From a virus, in the IMG/VR virus record IMGVR_UViG_3300037041_001100, positions 1-39,806 of that record: DNA of 39,806 nt; one strand, written 5' to 3'. The notes below the pieces were generated by a model, which was not told the DNA's origin, did not search any database, and was given only the letters and a program-made list of their open reading frames with translations. The translations under genes and the position numbers were made by a program. Below, in pieces: positions 9,470-16,861 of the stretch. Numbering within the stretch: position 1 is the first letter of the stretch; every line of letters starts with the position of its first letter.

Positions 9470-9877
9470 CTATTCGCACCACGAGGACTTGGCCTCGCCT
9501 TTGTATGGACGGGCAAGGCCCGCAGAAATCAGGCTTTCAGAGAGGCTCTGGTGGTCTAGGTAGACCTCGCCAAGCACACGGCCGCCATACTTGTCCCACT
9601 TGAGGATAACGACATCAACCTCAAGGGCGTTGGCGACAGCGTTCTTCGTGAAAGCGCTGGCCTTCTTCGCGAGCTCTGCCTCCGCGTCACATTGAGCGCG
9701 AGGGGCTTTCTCCGGGGTATCGACGCCCATCACCCGGATCGAGAGCTTGGGCGGAAGGGGCGACGGCAGGAAGTCCACCGCAATCTCCACAGTGTCGCCG
9801 TCGATAACACGCGTGATATCATAGGGCGTAGCGGTCGCGCAGGTCGTGGACAGGAGCAGGGCAACGATCCACCTCAT
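9470..9877 (-). CDS. Secreted thermonuclease-like (SNase) nuclease
   Basis: A 135-residue protein with a signal peptide (MRWIVALLLSTTCATA) followed by a staphylococcal-nuclease fold. VIDGDTV (24-30) and GVDTPE (51-56) supply the metal-binding acidic residues. Arg48, Glu56 and Arg100 (in KYGGRVLG) match the Arg35/Glu43/Arg87 catalytic triad of the family, and LISAGLARPY (116-125) is the usual C-terminal motif. Cys63 and Cys134 could form a disulfide. The gene overlaps the upstream gene by ATGA and precedes the endolysin. A role degrading DNA in the periplasm or outside the cell, during lysis or against competing DNA, is inference. Confidence 0.9.
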   Translation of the reverse strand: MRWIVALLLSTTCATATPYDITRVIDGDTVEIAVDFLPSPLPPKLSIRVMGVDTPEKAPRAQCDAEAELAKKASAFTKNAVANALEVDVVILKWDKYGGRVLGEVYLDHQSLSESLISAGLARPYKGEAKSSWCE

Positions 9878-10101
9878 TTCTTGGGTCTCTTGATCGGAAC
9901 CTTCTTGGTGACGGCGTCCAGCACGGCTTCCTTTGCCATGTCTTTGCCCATTCCGCCGAGAAGATCGCCCACGTTGCCAGTGGCCGCGACCTTGATCGCG
10001 TTCTCCACCGGGTCAGGCAGGTTCACCTTATCCAGCACTGCGTCCACGGCCTTCTCTTTGAGCTTGCGGCCAACAAGCATCCCAACGATACGTCCGATCA
10101 T
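9874..10101 (-). CDS. Small basic protein of the lysis cassette
   Basis: A 75-residue protein of unknown function. It begins with a mildly hydrophobic stretch (MIGRIVGMLVGRKLKEKAV) and continues as amphipathic helices with a Gly-rich turn (GNVGDLLGGMGKDM) and a Lys/Pro-rich end. It overlaps both neighbours by four bases (ATGA), so it is tightly coupled to the holin-like gene and the secreted nuclease. No signal peptide or lipobox is seen. Membrane-interacting activity is possible from its amphipathic nature but is not shown. Confidence 0.7.
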   Translation of the reverse strand: MIGRIVGMLVGRKLKEKAVDAVLDKVNLPDPVENAIKVAATGNVGDLLGGMGKDMAKEAVLDAVTKKVPIKRPKK

Positions 10102-10376
10102 TCGGTGTACTCCTGTGTCGGCGGCTCATCGCCGCCCTTGTTGCGGTTGTTGCCCGCCGCCATCACGCCGCCAAGAGCGCCGACGATGAAGCTGGCGATG
10201 GGGGTCAGCAGCTCGAAGAATTTGCGGTCATTCTCAGAGCTTTCGCCCATAGGCTGGGTCACGAAGACCAACGAGTAGAGGATCACGAAGATCGTACCAC
10301 CGAGGATCACGGTAAGGGCCACACCAATGAAGTAGCGCAGCTTTGCTTCCATCACGTCTGGATCGTTCTTGCTCAT
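10098..10376 (-). CDS. Holin-like membrane protein with two hydrophobic segments
   Basis: A 92-residue protein starting at the ATG that overlaps the upstream stop as ATGA; a longer in-frame start lies well inside the upstream gene and is unlikely. Two hydrophobic segments, YFIGVALTVILGGTIFVILY and LLTPIASFIVGALGGVMAAG, are separated by a polar loop containing QPMGESSENDRKFF, with a charged C-terminus. I recall this arrangement in small marine phage membrane proteins next to endolysins. A holin role fits the topology and its place three genes before the endolysin, but no holin family is certain. Confidence 0.78.
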   Translation of the reverse strand: MSKNDPDVMEAKLRYFIGVALTVILGGTIFVILYSLVFVTQPMGESSENDRKFFELLTPIASFIVGALGGVMAAGNNRNKGGDEPPTQEYTE

Positions 10377-10564
10377 TCCGTAGCTCCTGTCAGGGAAGTG
10401 GCGCACATTCCGGTGCGGGTGCAGATAGGTGGGGTGCATTCAAGCGCACCCCAGTTTGCGGGGTCTTGGCATGGGTAGCGGTAGAACCCATCGCCAGACA
10501 TATAAAAGACTGCGCCTACAGCGGCAATGAAGCCAAGCCAGACCAGATTTTCGAGTTTCATCAT
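10373..10564 (-). CDS. Small membrane protein with four-cysteine tail
   Basis: A 63-residue protein with one N-terminal membrane segment (LENLVWLGFIAAVGAVFYMS) and a short C-terminal domain containing four cysteines in the pattern YPCQDPANW-x6-C-x4-C-x5-C. Similar short proteins with a CQDPxNW motif occur in many cyanophage and marine phage lysis or tail neighbourhoods, with no assigned function. Two adjacent ATGs overlap the upstream stop (ATGA or TGATG), and the first was chosen. The cysteines would face the periplasm and might form disulfides or bind metal. Confidence 0.78.
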   Translation of the reverse strand: MMKLENLVWLGFIAAVGAVFYMSGDGFYRYPCQDPANWGALECTPPICTRTGMCATSLTGATE

Positions 10565-10992
10565 TGCATGGGGTTCCTTATCAAATCGTCCATGGCCTTC
10601 CACAGGTCTTCGATCTCGGCGTCGTACTTCTCCAGCTTGCCTTGCAGGTTAGAGGTTACGCTGTCCGACTTTTCGACCATAGAGCGCAGGGCCATCAGCT
10701 CTTTCTGTTGCTCAAGGATCGTCCCCATCTGGGTCGAGATTGCTGACAGCTTCGGTGCAAGCCCGCGCACGTCATTGTCTTGGATCGCCTGTTCCAGAGT
10801 TTGCACCCGGCTCTCAACGCCCAAGACCCCATTCACGCTCTCCTCAACAGCCCAGAAACGGTTGACGGTATCATAGCCGACGTAGATCGTGCCGCTCAAG
10901 CCAGACAAGACAGGAAGGGCGGCGGCAACCCACCAGCCCTTGATGTCAAAGCCAGCGATCCGCAGGCCGTTGGTTTCGGCTTCCTCGCTCAC
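10561..10992 (-). CDS. Membrane-anchored coiled-coil protein
   Basis: A 143-residue protein with a short cytoplasmic start, one membrane segment (WWVAAALPVLSGLSGTIYV, about 21-39) and a long helical, coiled-coil-like domain ending in EIEDLWKAMDDLI. It overlaps the upstream gene by ATGA and the downstream one by ATGA or TGATG. The layout of one membrane anchor and a long periplasmic coil resembles i-spanins and other envelope-spanning lysis proteins, but no family is certain. It could be a second spanin-type component, besides the pair predicted at 12297-12751. Confidence 0.78.
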   Translation of the reverse strand: MSEEAETNGLRIAGFDIKGWWVAAALPVLSGLSGTIYVGYDTVNRFWAVEESVNGVLGVESRVQTLEQAIQDNDVRGLAPKLSAISTQMGTILEQQKELMALRSMVEKSDSVTSNLQGKLEKYDAEIEDLWKAMDDLIRNPMQ

Positions 10993-11738
10993 GAACCGTA
11001 GCCTGCGGCGTAGACGTCTTCGAGCGAGACCATGTTGTTCTGCAGCATGCCTTGGAAGCCGAGGCCAAAGGCGTTGGCCGCAGAGACGTTGATGATGTCA
11101 GCCGTGGCAGAGTAGGCCACCGTGGCACCGTACAGGCTGGTGCTGGTGTTGGCTGCGTAGCTATCCACCGTGCTGGTCATGCTGGCATTGCGAGAAGCAG
11201 CCAAGAAGGCACCAGCCTCGCGGGCGTAGGACTGCACGGCACCCAGAGCTGAGTTGTAGTTGCTCACGTCAGCCGCCGTGATGGTCATGTCGTTGTTGGT
11301 CAAGACAGCCTGCACGGCGATCTGCTCGGTGACGGTATCGGCGTTGGCTGCCATGTTGGCGACGGCCTGCACTTCCATCAAAACCGCAGTCGCGGCAACG
11401 AGGTTATCGACAGCCGTATCGAGATTTGCCATCGCTGTTTCGTGCTTATCCTGAAACAGCATCTCGGCGTTGTAGTACGTCGCGTCGATCACCCCCTGAA
11501 TGTCAGAGTTGTAGTCGAGACGCATCTGTTCAGTGATGCTGGCCGTCTGCATGATGCCGGGGTTCAGGATGTCGCCCTGCCCGGCGCTATAGACAGCGCC
11601 GCCCGTCAGGTCTTGGGCTGCGGAGAGCTGGTTAAGGATTGTCTGGGCCGACTGGTTCAGCCCCGTCATCGTCGGATCGGCGTGAGCGGCGGAAGCGCTC
11701 AGACAGAGTAGGACCACTGTTTTCTTGAGGTAGGACAT
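10989..11738 (-). CDS. Exported helical protein of unknown function
   Basis: A 249-residue protein with a clear signal peptide (KKTVVLLCLSASAAHA, cleavage likely before DPT). The mature protein is Ala/Asn/Thr-rich and mostly helical, with no cysteine after the signal and no visible enzymatic motif. Its first 107 bases overlap the 3' end of the upstream gene in a different frame; the start is kept because AGAGG lies about nine bases upstream and the signal peptide is convincing. It overlaps the next gene by ATGA. A periplasmic or extracellular role is implied; the function is unknown. Confidence 0.75.
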   Translation of the reverse strand: MSYLKKTVVLLCLSASAAHADPTMTGLNQSAQTILNQLSAAQDLTGGAVYSAGQGDILNPGIMQTASITEQMRLDYNSDIQGVIDATYYNAEMLFQDKHETAMANLDTAVDNLVAATAVLMEVQAVANMAANADTVTEQIAVQAVLTNNDMTITAADVSNYNSALGAVQSYAREAGAFLAASRNASMTSTVDSYAANTSTSLYGATVAYSATADIINVSAANAFGLGFQGMLQNNMVSLEDVYAAGYGS

Positions 11739-12312
11739 CAGGAAGTTCCTCTCCCATCTTGAGAAATGCGTCCCAGAACGCCCGGTCGCTGGCGTATCCT
11801 ACCACATAAACATAGGGGTCGTCACGCATTGCGATGTAGCCCTCGCGTCCGACGAGGAGCTTGCCTGTCGTGAGTGAGTATATCGGGCATGGGGTGCTGG
11901 CCAAAGCCATGGCCTTGAAGATCGCTGGGCTGTCGCACATGACCGAGATGCCGCTGACTTGCAGGCCCAGACCACCTTGCTCCTGCGGTGTGCCTAGGAG
12001 GCGGGCGTCCTTGCGACGATTGCAGGCGGGGTCTTGGACCATGCTGCCCTTAGCCCTGCCGAAGATGCTGATCTGGTAGGCGCTCTGCTCGGGGATCAAG
12101 CAGCTATCGTTGCCACCCCCGCCCATGACTGTCGGAGCTGCAGCCGTCGGCACAGGGGTAGAGAACGGCGCGGAGCCTGACCCGTTGTAGTTCTTGGTCT
12201 CGCTGGTGGAGACGTTACCGCTGTCGATGGTGGCGTTCGTGTTGCCGGAGTTGGTGTTGAGGTCGCCCGTCACTTGAGCGTCAACGATGCTTGCTGTCAG
12301 TAGACAGAGCAC
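11632..12312 (-). CDS. Exported protein of unknown function
   Basis: A protein of about 226 residues from a GTG start with GGGAG upstream; a longer frame exists to 12417, but it lies inside the lipoprotein gene and has no signal sequence at its start. From the GTG, a short signal peptide (LCLLTASIVDA) is followed by an Asn/Thr/Ser-rich, repeat-like region and a compact domain with paired cysteines (DPACNRR, VMCDSP, STPCPIYSL). The C-terminal tail is Arg/Asp-rich and coincides with the 107-base overlap with the next gene. I do not recognise the family. The start is less certain than the frame. Confidence 0.62.
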   Translation of the reverse strand: MLCLLTASIVDAQVTGDLNTNSGNTNATIDSGNVSTSETKNYNGSGSAPFSTPVPTAAAPTVMGGGGNDSCLIPEQSAYQISIFGRAKGSMVQDPACNRRKDARLLGTPQEQGGLGLQVSGISVMCDSPAIFKAMALASTPCPIYSLTTGKLLVGREGYIAMRDDPYVYVVGYASDRAFWDAFLKMGEELPDVLPQENSGPTLSERFRRSRRSDDDGAEPVGPDNP

Positions 12313-12512
12313 AAGGCTCCCATGACGTCCCGCGTGTCGCCAGAACACAGCAGCTCGTTGGCCGCGTCTCCGTGTGCCATGTAGTAGAGCGTTTCCGCGT
12401 TCTGACGAATCTCGCACTGTCGGTCACCTTTCGGGCAGGCAGTGGTATAGGCCACCGAGGACACAGTAACAGGGCCGCAGCCAGCGACCAAGAGGACGAG
12501 TAGAAGTCTCAT
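12297..12512 (-). CDS. Small lipoprotein, candidate o-spanin
   Basis: A 71-residue protein with a short hydrophobic signal ending in a lipobox (LLVAGC, Cys12), so it should be lipid-anchored, probably in the outer membrane. The mature part has four more cysteines (ACPKGDRQC, LLCSG, ALC). It overlaps the upstream membrane coiled-coil gene by ATGA. An inner-membrane coiled-coil protein coupled to a small lipoprotein is the layout of two-component spanins (Rz/Rz1), and that role is inferred. Against it, the protein is not proline-rich as many o-spanins are. Confidence 0.75.
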   Translation of the reverse strand: MRLLLVLLVAGCGPVTVSSVAYTTACPKGDRQCEIRQNAETLYYMAHGDAANELLCSGDTRDVMGALCSVY

Positions 12513-12751
12513 TTCGCAAGCCCCTGCAGGAGTCGGTCGATCTTGGCGTCGAGGTTGTCGATGCGCTGGATGACCCGGTTGATGTCGGTATGCACGTCAG
12601 CCCGCGTGACGTAGTCACGGGCCATCTCCTCGCGGGTGCGGTTCAAGAGGATTTGCAGGCGCTTCACCTCGTCGGCGTTGCCTTTCAGAATCCAGCCGAT
12701 CAGGGCCATGACGGCGGAGAGCGCGGCGCTCCAGAGCATCTCAGTGGTCAT
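12509..12751 (-). CDS. Membrane-anchored coiled-coil protein, candidate i-spanin
   Basis: An 80-residue protein with an N-terminal membrane segment (MLWSAALSAVMALIGWIL), then a charged helical coiled coil (RLQILLNRTREEMARDYVT, then NRVIQRIDNLDAKIDRLL). I recall this family from alphaproteobacterial and marine phages, where it is left unnamed. The topology (N-in, one membrane pass, periplasmic coil) and the four-base overlap with a lipoprotein gene suggest the inner-membrane half of a spanin pair. It overlaps its upstream neighbour by ATGA too, so the cassette is coupled throughout. The spanin role is inference. Confidence 0.8.
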   Translation of the reverse strand: MTTEMLWSAALSAVMALIGWILKGNADEVKRLQILLNRTREEMARDYVTRADVHTDINRVIQRIDNLDAKIDRLLQGLAK

Positions 12752-13302
12752 GCGATCCTCATCACTCGGAGATAGCTCTGCGGCTTCTCCTCTTTGTGGG
12801 TGTACAGCACCGTGTATCCATGGGTGCTTGCTTCTTGCTCAACGCGGGCAGCGAAGTCTTTGTCGCCGAGCCAGCAGGATGAATCGCCCTGACTCTCAGG
12901 CTCAGCGGCGGAGATGAGGACCCCGTTTCCGTTGTACCTGTCAATCGCCAGCTTTCCACGGCCTACCTTCTTGTAGACCTTCTTCTGCAGCATCTCGTGG
13001 GGCGGATAGAAGTAGTACCCGTAGAGAACCACGTCCGCCTCTGGGGCGTCTGTGTACAGCCGGAGGGTGTCGGTGCCGATGCTCTGCAGGTCCACGAAGT
13101 ACCGCTTCGTCTTGGCGTCCTTGATGAGATCGGGCACCGGGCCGATGAGCTTTGCCAGCGTCTCAAGCTTCGACATGACCACGCACACGGAGAACACCCC
13201 GCCACGCATGGTGTAGATGACCTCGCCAATATCCTCCAGCACGTCGGCAGGGAGCACCGAAGTGGACTTGTGGAGGTGAGATAGCGTGGTGCCTACGGAC
13301 AT
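12748..13302 (-). CDS. Hypothetical protein at head of lysis cassette
   Basis: A 184-residue protein I do not recognise. It has no signal peptide or membrane segment. The N-terminal part includes LETLAKLIGPVPDLIKDAKT; the middle is Tyr-rich (VVLYGYYFYPPHEML), and the C-terminus mixes strands and helices (EQEASTHGYTVLYTHKEEK). It starts three bases after the upstream stop, with only a weak ribosome site, and ends with an ATGA overlap into the candidate i-spanin. Its place between the fibre genes and the lysis genes does not settle which group it serves. Confidence 0.7.
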   Translation of the reverse strand: MSVGTTLSHLHKSTSVLPADVLEDIGEVIYTMRGGVFSVCVVMSKLETLAKLIGPVPDLIKDAKTKRYFVDLQSIGTDTLRLYTDAPEADVVLYGYYFYPPHEMLQKKVYKKVGRGKLAIDRYNGNGVLISAAEPESQGDSSCWLGDKDFAARVEQEASTHGYTVLYTHKEEKPQSYLRVMRIA

Positions 13303-13305
13303 GGG

Positions 13306-13572
13306 TTACTCGGCAGGGTAGGGATGACGGTCACGAATTTCTTGACGCTTAGCCAGCCACTCGGCCTCGGACGCCTCACCAGCCTGCCACTTGAAGAACA
13401 AGGGGTCAGCCTCTGCGGTGTACGCGATCTTGCGAAGAAACTCCTGTTGCTCCCTTGTAGGAGCCACGGGCTGGGGGGCTTGAACCTCAATAGCACCCTC
13501 TGGCGGCTCCGCACCGTCAACAAACGCCCCGAGAGGCTGCCCGTCGGCTGTGGTGAAGTATTTCACGCTCAT
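13306..13572 (-). CDS. Small fibre-assembly-like protein
   Basis: An 88-residue protein. Its C-terminal half (EADPLFFKWQAGEASEAEW, then an EIRDRHPYP end) matches a motif found at the end of phage tail-fibre-assembly-like proteins, and closely resembles the C-terminus of the protein at 16862-17233. It directly follows a fibre gene, the usual position for a fibre chaperone or assembly factor. The N-terminal half (MSVKYFTTADGQPLGAFVDG) is unlike that of the paralogue. Role inferred from motif and position. Confidence 0.75.
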   Translation of the reverse strand: MSVKYFTTADGQPLGAFVDGAEPPEGAIEVQAPQPVAPTREQQEFLRKIAYTAEADPLFFKWQAGEASEAEWLAKRQEIRDRHPYPAE

Positions 13573-13584
13573 CGTCGTTCCTCC

Positions 13585-14496
13585 TTACCGCCATGCCACC
13601 ATAGAGGCCCGCCAGTTGGCGTAGGTGATTTCAACAAACGCGCCGCCCCCACCAGTTCTATTTCGAACGTATACCCAGTAGGTGCCAAAATAAATGTTGG
13701 TCGCATCGGCGGCGATATTGATGCCCTGACCACTGTTTACGTCGTATGCCCCACCTGAAAAGTACACAACGTCATTGACGGCGTAGCCAAGTTGGGCCGA
13801 AACACAACGCAGATTCATCTGGATTTGAGACGGTCGCGCCCCCAGCCCATGAGCGAATGTGGCTGAGTAATCACGAGCAAGAGTGACCTCGGATGAGGTG
13901 TACCCCGGAGTTACGGCCCCGGCGAAAGCTGTGGCCGTCACGGTGCCGTTGACCTGCAAGGCGGTGGATGGGCTGGTGGTGCCGATCCCCACGTTGCCTG
14001 CGGCGGTGATACGCATACGTTCTCCACCTACAGAGAAAGATATGGGTCCGCCGCTGTTTTCTTGGATGAAAAAGCCATTCGAAGCACCGGACCCATATGA
14101 CGCAATACGGGTGGATGCAGCCAGAGCGCCAACGCCAAAGTGGATGGCTGCTCCGCCGTAACTCTGGTCCCCTGCGGCGATTTGCAGGACTGTTTCGCTG
14201 TACCCAGTAGGGCCCTGCTCAATACGCATCACTGCGCCAGTTGCCGTAGGTACGTTCGAAGTCCCTATACTAGCTACATTTAGCGCCGCCGAAGGCGTGG
14301 TTGTGTTGATCCCCACATAGCCCCCAAAGAACCCATTGACGACCCTCATGCGCTCAGTGCCACCTGTAGCCACAGCCACAGTGTCAGCAGCCGGGAAAAA
14401 GACCCCGGTGTTGGTGTCCTCACCCTGAATGGCGGGAGTGCTGGCGGAGCCGTTGTTCCCCGAGATGCCTGTGGTTCCGTCGATGGTGATTGACAT
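13585..14496 (-). CDS. Tail fibre / receptor-binding protein
   Basis: A 303-residue fibre protein. The N-terminus (SITIDGTTGISG) leads to EDTNTGVFFPAADTVAVATG (residues about 25-44) and then GTERMRV, a block shared with the large fibre at 19553-21841. A second fibre motif, AAGNVGIGTTSPSTALQVNG, lies at about 170-190. The C-terminal 100 residues look like a distinct aromatic-containing tip domain (YVRNRTGGGGAFVEITYANW). Such beta-rich repeats are typical of trimeric phage fibres. Which part binds a receptor cannot be seen. Confidence 0.85.
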   Translation of the reverse strand: MSITIDGTTGISGNNGSASTPAIQGEDTNTGVFFPAADTVAVATGGTERMRVVNGFFGGYVGINTTTPSAALNVASIGTSNVPTATGAVMRIEQGPTGYSETVLQIAAGDQSYGGAAIHFGVGALAASTRIASYGSGASNGFFIQENSGGPISFSVGGERMRITAAGNVGIGTTSPSTALQVNGTVTATAFAGAVTPGYTSSEVTLARDYSATFAHGLGARPSQIQMNLRCVSAQLGYAVNDVVYFSGGAYDVNSGQGINIAADATNIYFGTYWVYVRNRTGGGGAFVEITYANWRASMVAWR

Positions 14497-14508
14497 GGCT
14501 GTGGCCTC

Positions 14509-15243
14509 TTAGGTTATCGTTACGGTGCCGGACGAGGTGAAGGTGGAGGTGTTGCCGCCCCACGTTAGCTGGCAGTAGCCCGCCGCGCCGTTGCCTCCGA
14601 TGTACTCAAAGAGGTGGCCAAGGCCCTGTCCGCCGATAGTGACCGTGAGCGTAGTTCCATAGATCACCTGCACCGTGCCAGTGAGCAGGGTTCCTGCAAA
14701 TCCGCCTTGGCCCCTGTTTCCGCTGGAATCATAGGTCTGGGGGTTGTCTCCCCCGCCGCCGCCGCCAGCCGCGCCGTATGACGTGGACGGAGCGCTCTGG
14801 CCGTATTGTTGGGTAACACCACCTGCGCCGCCCGGGCCGTAGATCGTGCTTTCACCATCGCTGGGGGGATCGCTGAACACGAATGCGAAGCTGTATCCGC
14901 CGGAGCCACCAGCAGCGGTGATAGTCTGGATATTGTCTCCAGAAATAGATGATGACCCGCCAGACGTAGCGTATAGGCCATAGCCCGCACCGCCGTCGTC
15001 GGCACGTCCAGCCCCGCCCCCGCCGCCGCCACCGATGATCGCGTAGGTCACAGTGGCCGTCTTGGAGGTCCCACGGAAGTTGTCTAGGGTGATCGCTCCG
15101 CTCGTTGGTATGGTGGCTGTGCCAGTGCCGTCAGGGACATAGAGCCCGCCACGGTAATACTCATTCAGCGATATGGGGTCTGTGCCACCATACTCGGCCT
15201 GCAGAGCAGCAAGGGTCACGGGTCCGGTGAGCGGAATAGGCAT
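14509..15243 (-). CDS. Glycine-rich tail tip / adhesin protein
   Basis: A 244-residue protein. The N-terminal 60 residues contain LAALQAEYGGTDPISLNEYY, then IPTSGAITLDNFRG, an attachment motif common in phage tail tips. After this come repeated polyglycine runs (IIGGGGGGGAGRADDGGAG, then AAGGGGGGDNP) and a final strand-rich stretch ending TSSGTVTIT. Polyglycine blocks of this type form the receptor-binding tip of some phage adhesins (the T2/S16 gp38 class); the comparison is by composition only. It shares one base with the preceding gene's stop. Confidence 0.85.
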   Translation of the reverse strand: MPIPLTGPVTLAALQAEYGGTDPISLNEYYRGGLYVPDGTGTATIPTSGAITLDNFRGTSKTATVTYAIIGGGGGGGAGRADDGGAGYGLYATSGGSSSISGDNIQTITAAGGSGGYSFAFVFSDPPSDGESTIYGPGGAGGVTQQYGQSAPSTSYGAAGGGGGGDNPQTYDSSGNRGQGGFAGTLLTGTVQVIYGTTLTVTIGGQGLGHLFEYIGGNGAAGYCQLTWGGNTSTFTSSGTVTIT

Positions 15244-16178
15244 CAGGTGATCGTCCCGTAGGCAGTCACGTTGCCAGTGACGGTGAGATTGCCGCTGCCG
15301 TCGATACGCATACGGTTCACGCCGTTGTAGGCGAAGGTCAGGTTTGCCCCGCTTGCCGTCGCCGTCCAGCTCTGTGTGCCGCCAGTGATAGTGATGGTGC
15401 CAGACAGGCTTGGAGATGCGGACGGAGCCTTGGTGTCGATCTGAGTCTGGATGGCTGAGGTGACGCCATCAGTGTAGTTCAGCTCAGTGGCGGTGGCTGT
15501 CAGGCCCAAGCTGATGAGGGCGTTGGCAGGCGTCTCCAGAGTCCATGCAGAGCCGTTGCCGACTATGAAGTTGTCGGCTGTCGGGGCGAGGGCCGCGATC
15601 TGATCTAGGTTGGCATCCCAAGCCTGCACGTTGGTGCCGATGGCAACGCCGAGGTTGGTGCGGGCTGTGGCTGCGTCAGACGCACCCGTGCCGCCGTCGG
15701 CGACGGCAAGATCGGTGATCCCGGTGATCGTGCCGCCCGTGATCCTGACAGAGTTCATGGCGAAGTGGTCTGTCAGGTTTACGACCCCTGCAGCGCCGCC
15801 TCCGCCGTCGGAGTAGATGACGCCGCTGTCACCGTTGGCGATGGTGACGTTCGTGCCCGATCCTTGGGTGAACACCACAGACTGGCCGGACAGGTTGTAG
15901 ACGTAGTAAATCTTCTGGGCGTCGTTGGGCGAGATCGTGATCGTGTGCGTCCCGCTCGGGGTGCCACCGAGGATCAATGCCTTGTACTGCCCGTTGGACA
16001 GGATGCCGTTGGAGGTTGTGAGCGTCGAGGTGGTGCCGCTCAGCGAGAGAACGACCGAGCCGTTGATGGCGCGGTCGAGGATGTTCATGTTGTCGTTGAC
16101 GACATCGCCCCAAGTACCGTCGAGTTCGCCGTCGGCTGGGAGTTCGATGCCGAGGTTGTTAGTGTATGTACTGGGCAT
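15243..16178 (-). CDS. Tail fibre protein
   Basis: A 311-residue fibre protein beginning MPSTYTNNLGIELPADGELD and GTWGDVVNDNMNILDRAI, the N-terminal block of many phage fibres, which may attach to the tail. It continues with VADGGTGASDAATARTNLGV, a widespread fibre motif, then TATELNYTDGVTSAIQTQID and a C-terminal NGVNRMRIDGSGNLTVTGNV. It ends one base into the next gene. Likely a side fibre or a subunit of the host-recognition complex. Confidence 0.87.
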   Translation of the reverse strand: MPSTYTNNLGIELPADGELDGTWGDVVNDNMNILDRAINGSVVLSLSGTTSTLTTSNGILSNGQYKALILGGTPSGTHTITISPNDAQKIYYVYNLSGQSVVFTQGSGTNVTIANGDSGVIYSDGGGGAAGVVNLTDHFAMNSVRITGGTITGITDLAVADGGTGASDAATARTNLGVAIGTNVQAWDANLDQIAALAPTADNFIVGNGSAWTLETPANALISLGLTATATELNYTDGVTSAIQTQIDTKAPSASPSLSGTITITGGTQSWTATASGANLTFAYNGVNRMRIDGSGNLTVTGNVTAYGTIT

Positions 16179-16187
16179 AGGTCATCC

Positions 16188-16808
16188 TCACGCCGCGATG
16201 GTTGTCCAGATGGTCGCCGGGGTTGGCTCCACCTCTGTCCATGAATTTATAGCATCTGGATCGACCTCCGTCCACGCAGTTCCGGGTGTCGGTACGACTT
16301 GGCCCCAGACGGTGACCTTGCCGATGCTGCCCGTGGCGCTGACGCCAAGAGGAATGACGACCGCAGAGCCTGTGACGGTGACGGAGCCAGCAGCGCCAGA
16401 GGCGGAGACGCCGGACAGCGTGACGTTTGCGCTGGCTTGGATGGATACGGTGCCAACAGCTCCAGTGCCAGAGACGCCTGTGGGCTGTACGAGAGCCGAG
16501 CCCGTGACGTTGACCGTGCCGATCTGGCCGGAAGCGGAGACGCCCGTGAGGATGACCGCGGCAGGTGCGATGACATTGCCCACAGCGGTGTCGGCAGAGA
16601 CGCCGGACGGCTGCACCAGAGCAGAGGCGGTGACCGTGACCGATCCAGCAGCGCCTGTTGCGGAGACGCCAGTGAGGATAGCGGCGGCAGGGGCAATGAC
16701 ATCCCCTACGGCACCAGAGGCGGAGACGCCAATAACACCAACGATGACGTCGGAGGCTTCACCAAGGTCCGAGAATGGGGCTGCGGAGAAGGGACTAAAG
16801 CCAAACAT
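16188..16808 (-). CDS. Virion protein with seven GVSA repeats
   Basis: A 206-residue protein built almost wholly of repeats. After FGFSPFSAAPFSDLGEA come seven tandem units of 20-22 residues that begin G-V-S-A/G and continue as alternating small hydrophobic residues (for example GVSATGAAGSVTVTASALV). A different repeat closes the protein: three W-T units (AWTEVDP, SWTEVEP, IWTTIAA). The pattern predicts a beta-solenoid or stacked-strand fibre. I recall similar GVSATG repeat proteins in marine phages, annotated only as structural. The gene lies inside the fibre cassette. Confidence 0.82.
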   Translation of the reverse strand: MFGFSPFSAAPFSDLGEASDVIVGVIGVSASGAVGDVIAPAAAILTGVSATGAAGSVTVTASALVQPSGVSADTAVGNVIAPAAVILTGVSASGQIGTVNVTGSALVQPTGVSGTGAVGTVSIQASANVTLSGVSASGAAGSVTVTGSAVVIPLGVSATGSIGKVTVWGQVVPTPGTAWTEVDPDAINSWTEVEPTPATIWTTIAA

Positions 16809-16861
16809 GATGTCCCTCCTCTCTTGGGTTCATGGCAGTGTACCAGATGTTGCGGAGCTGG

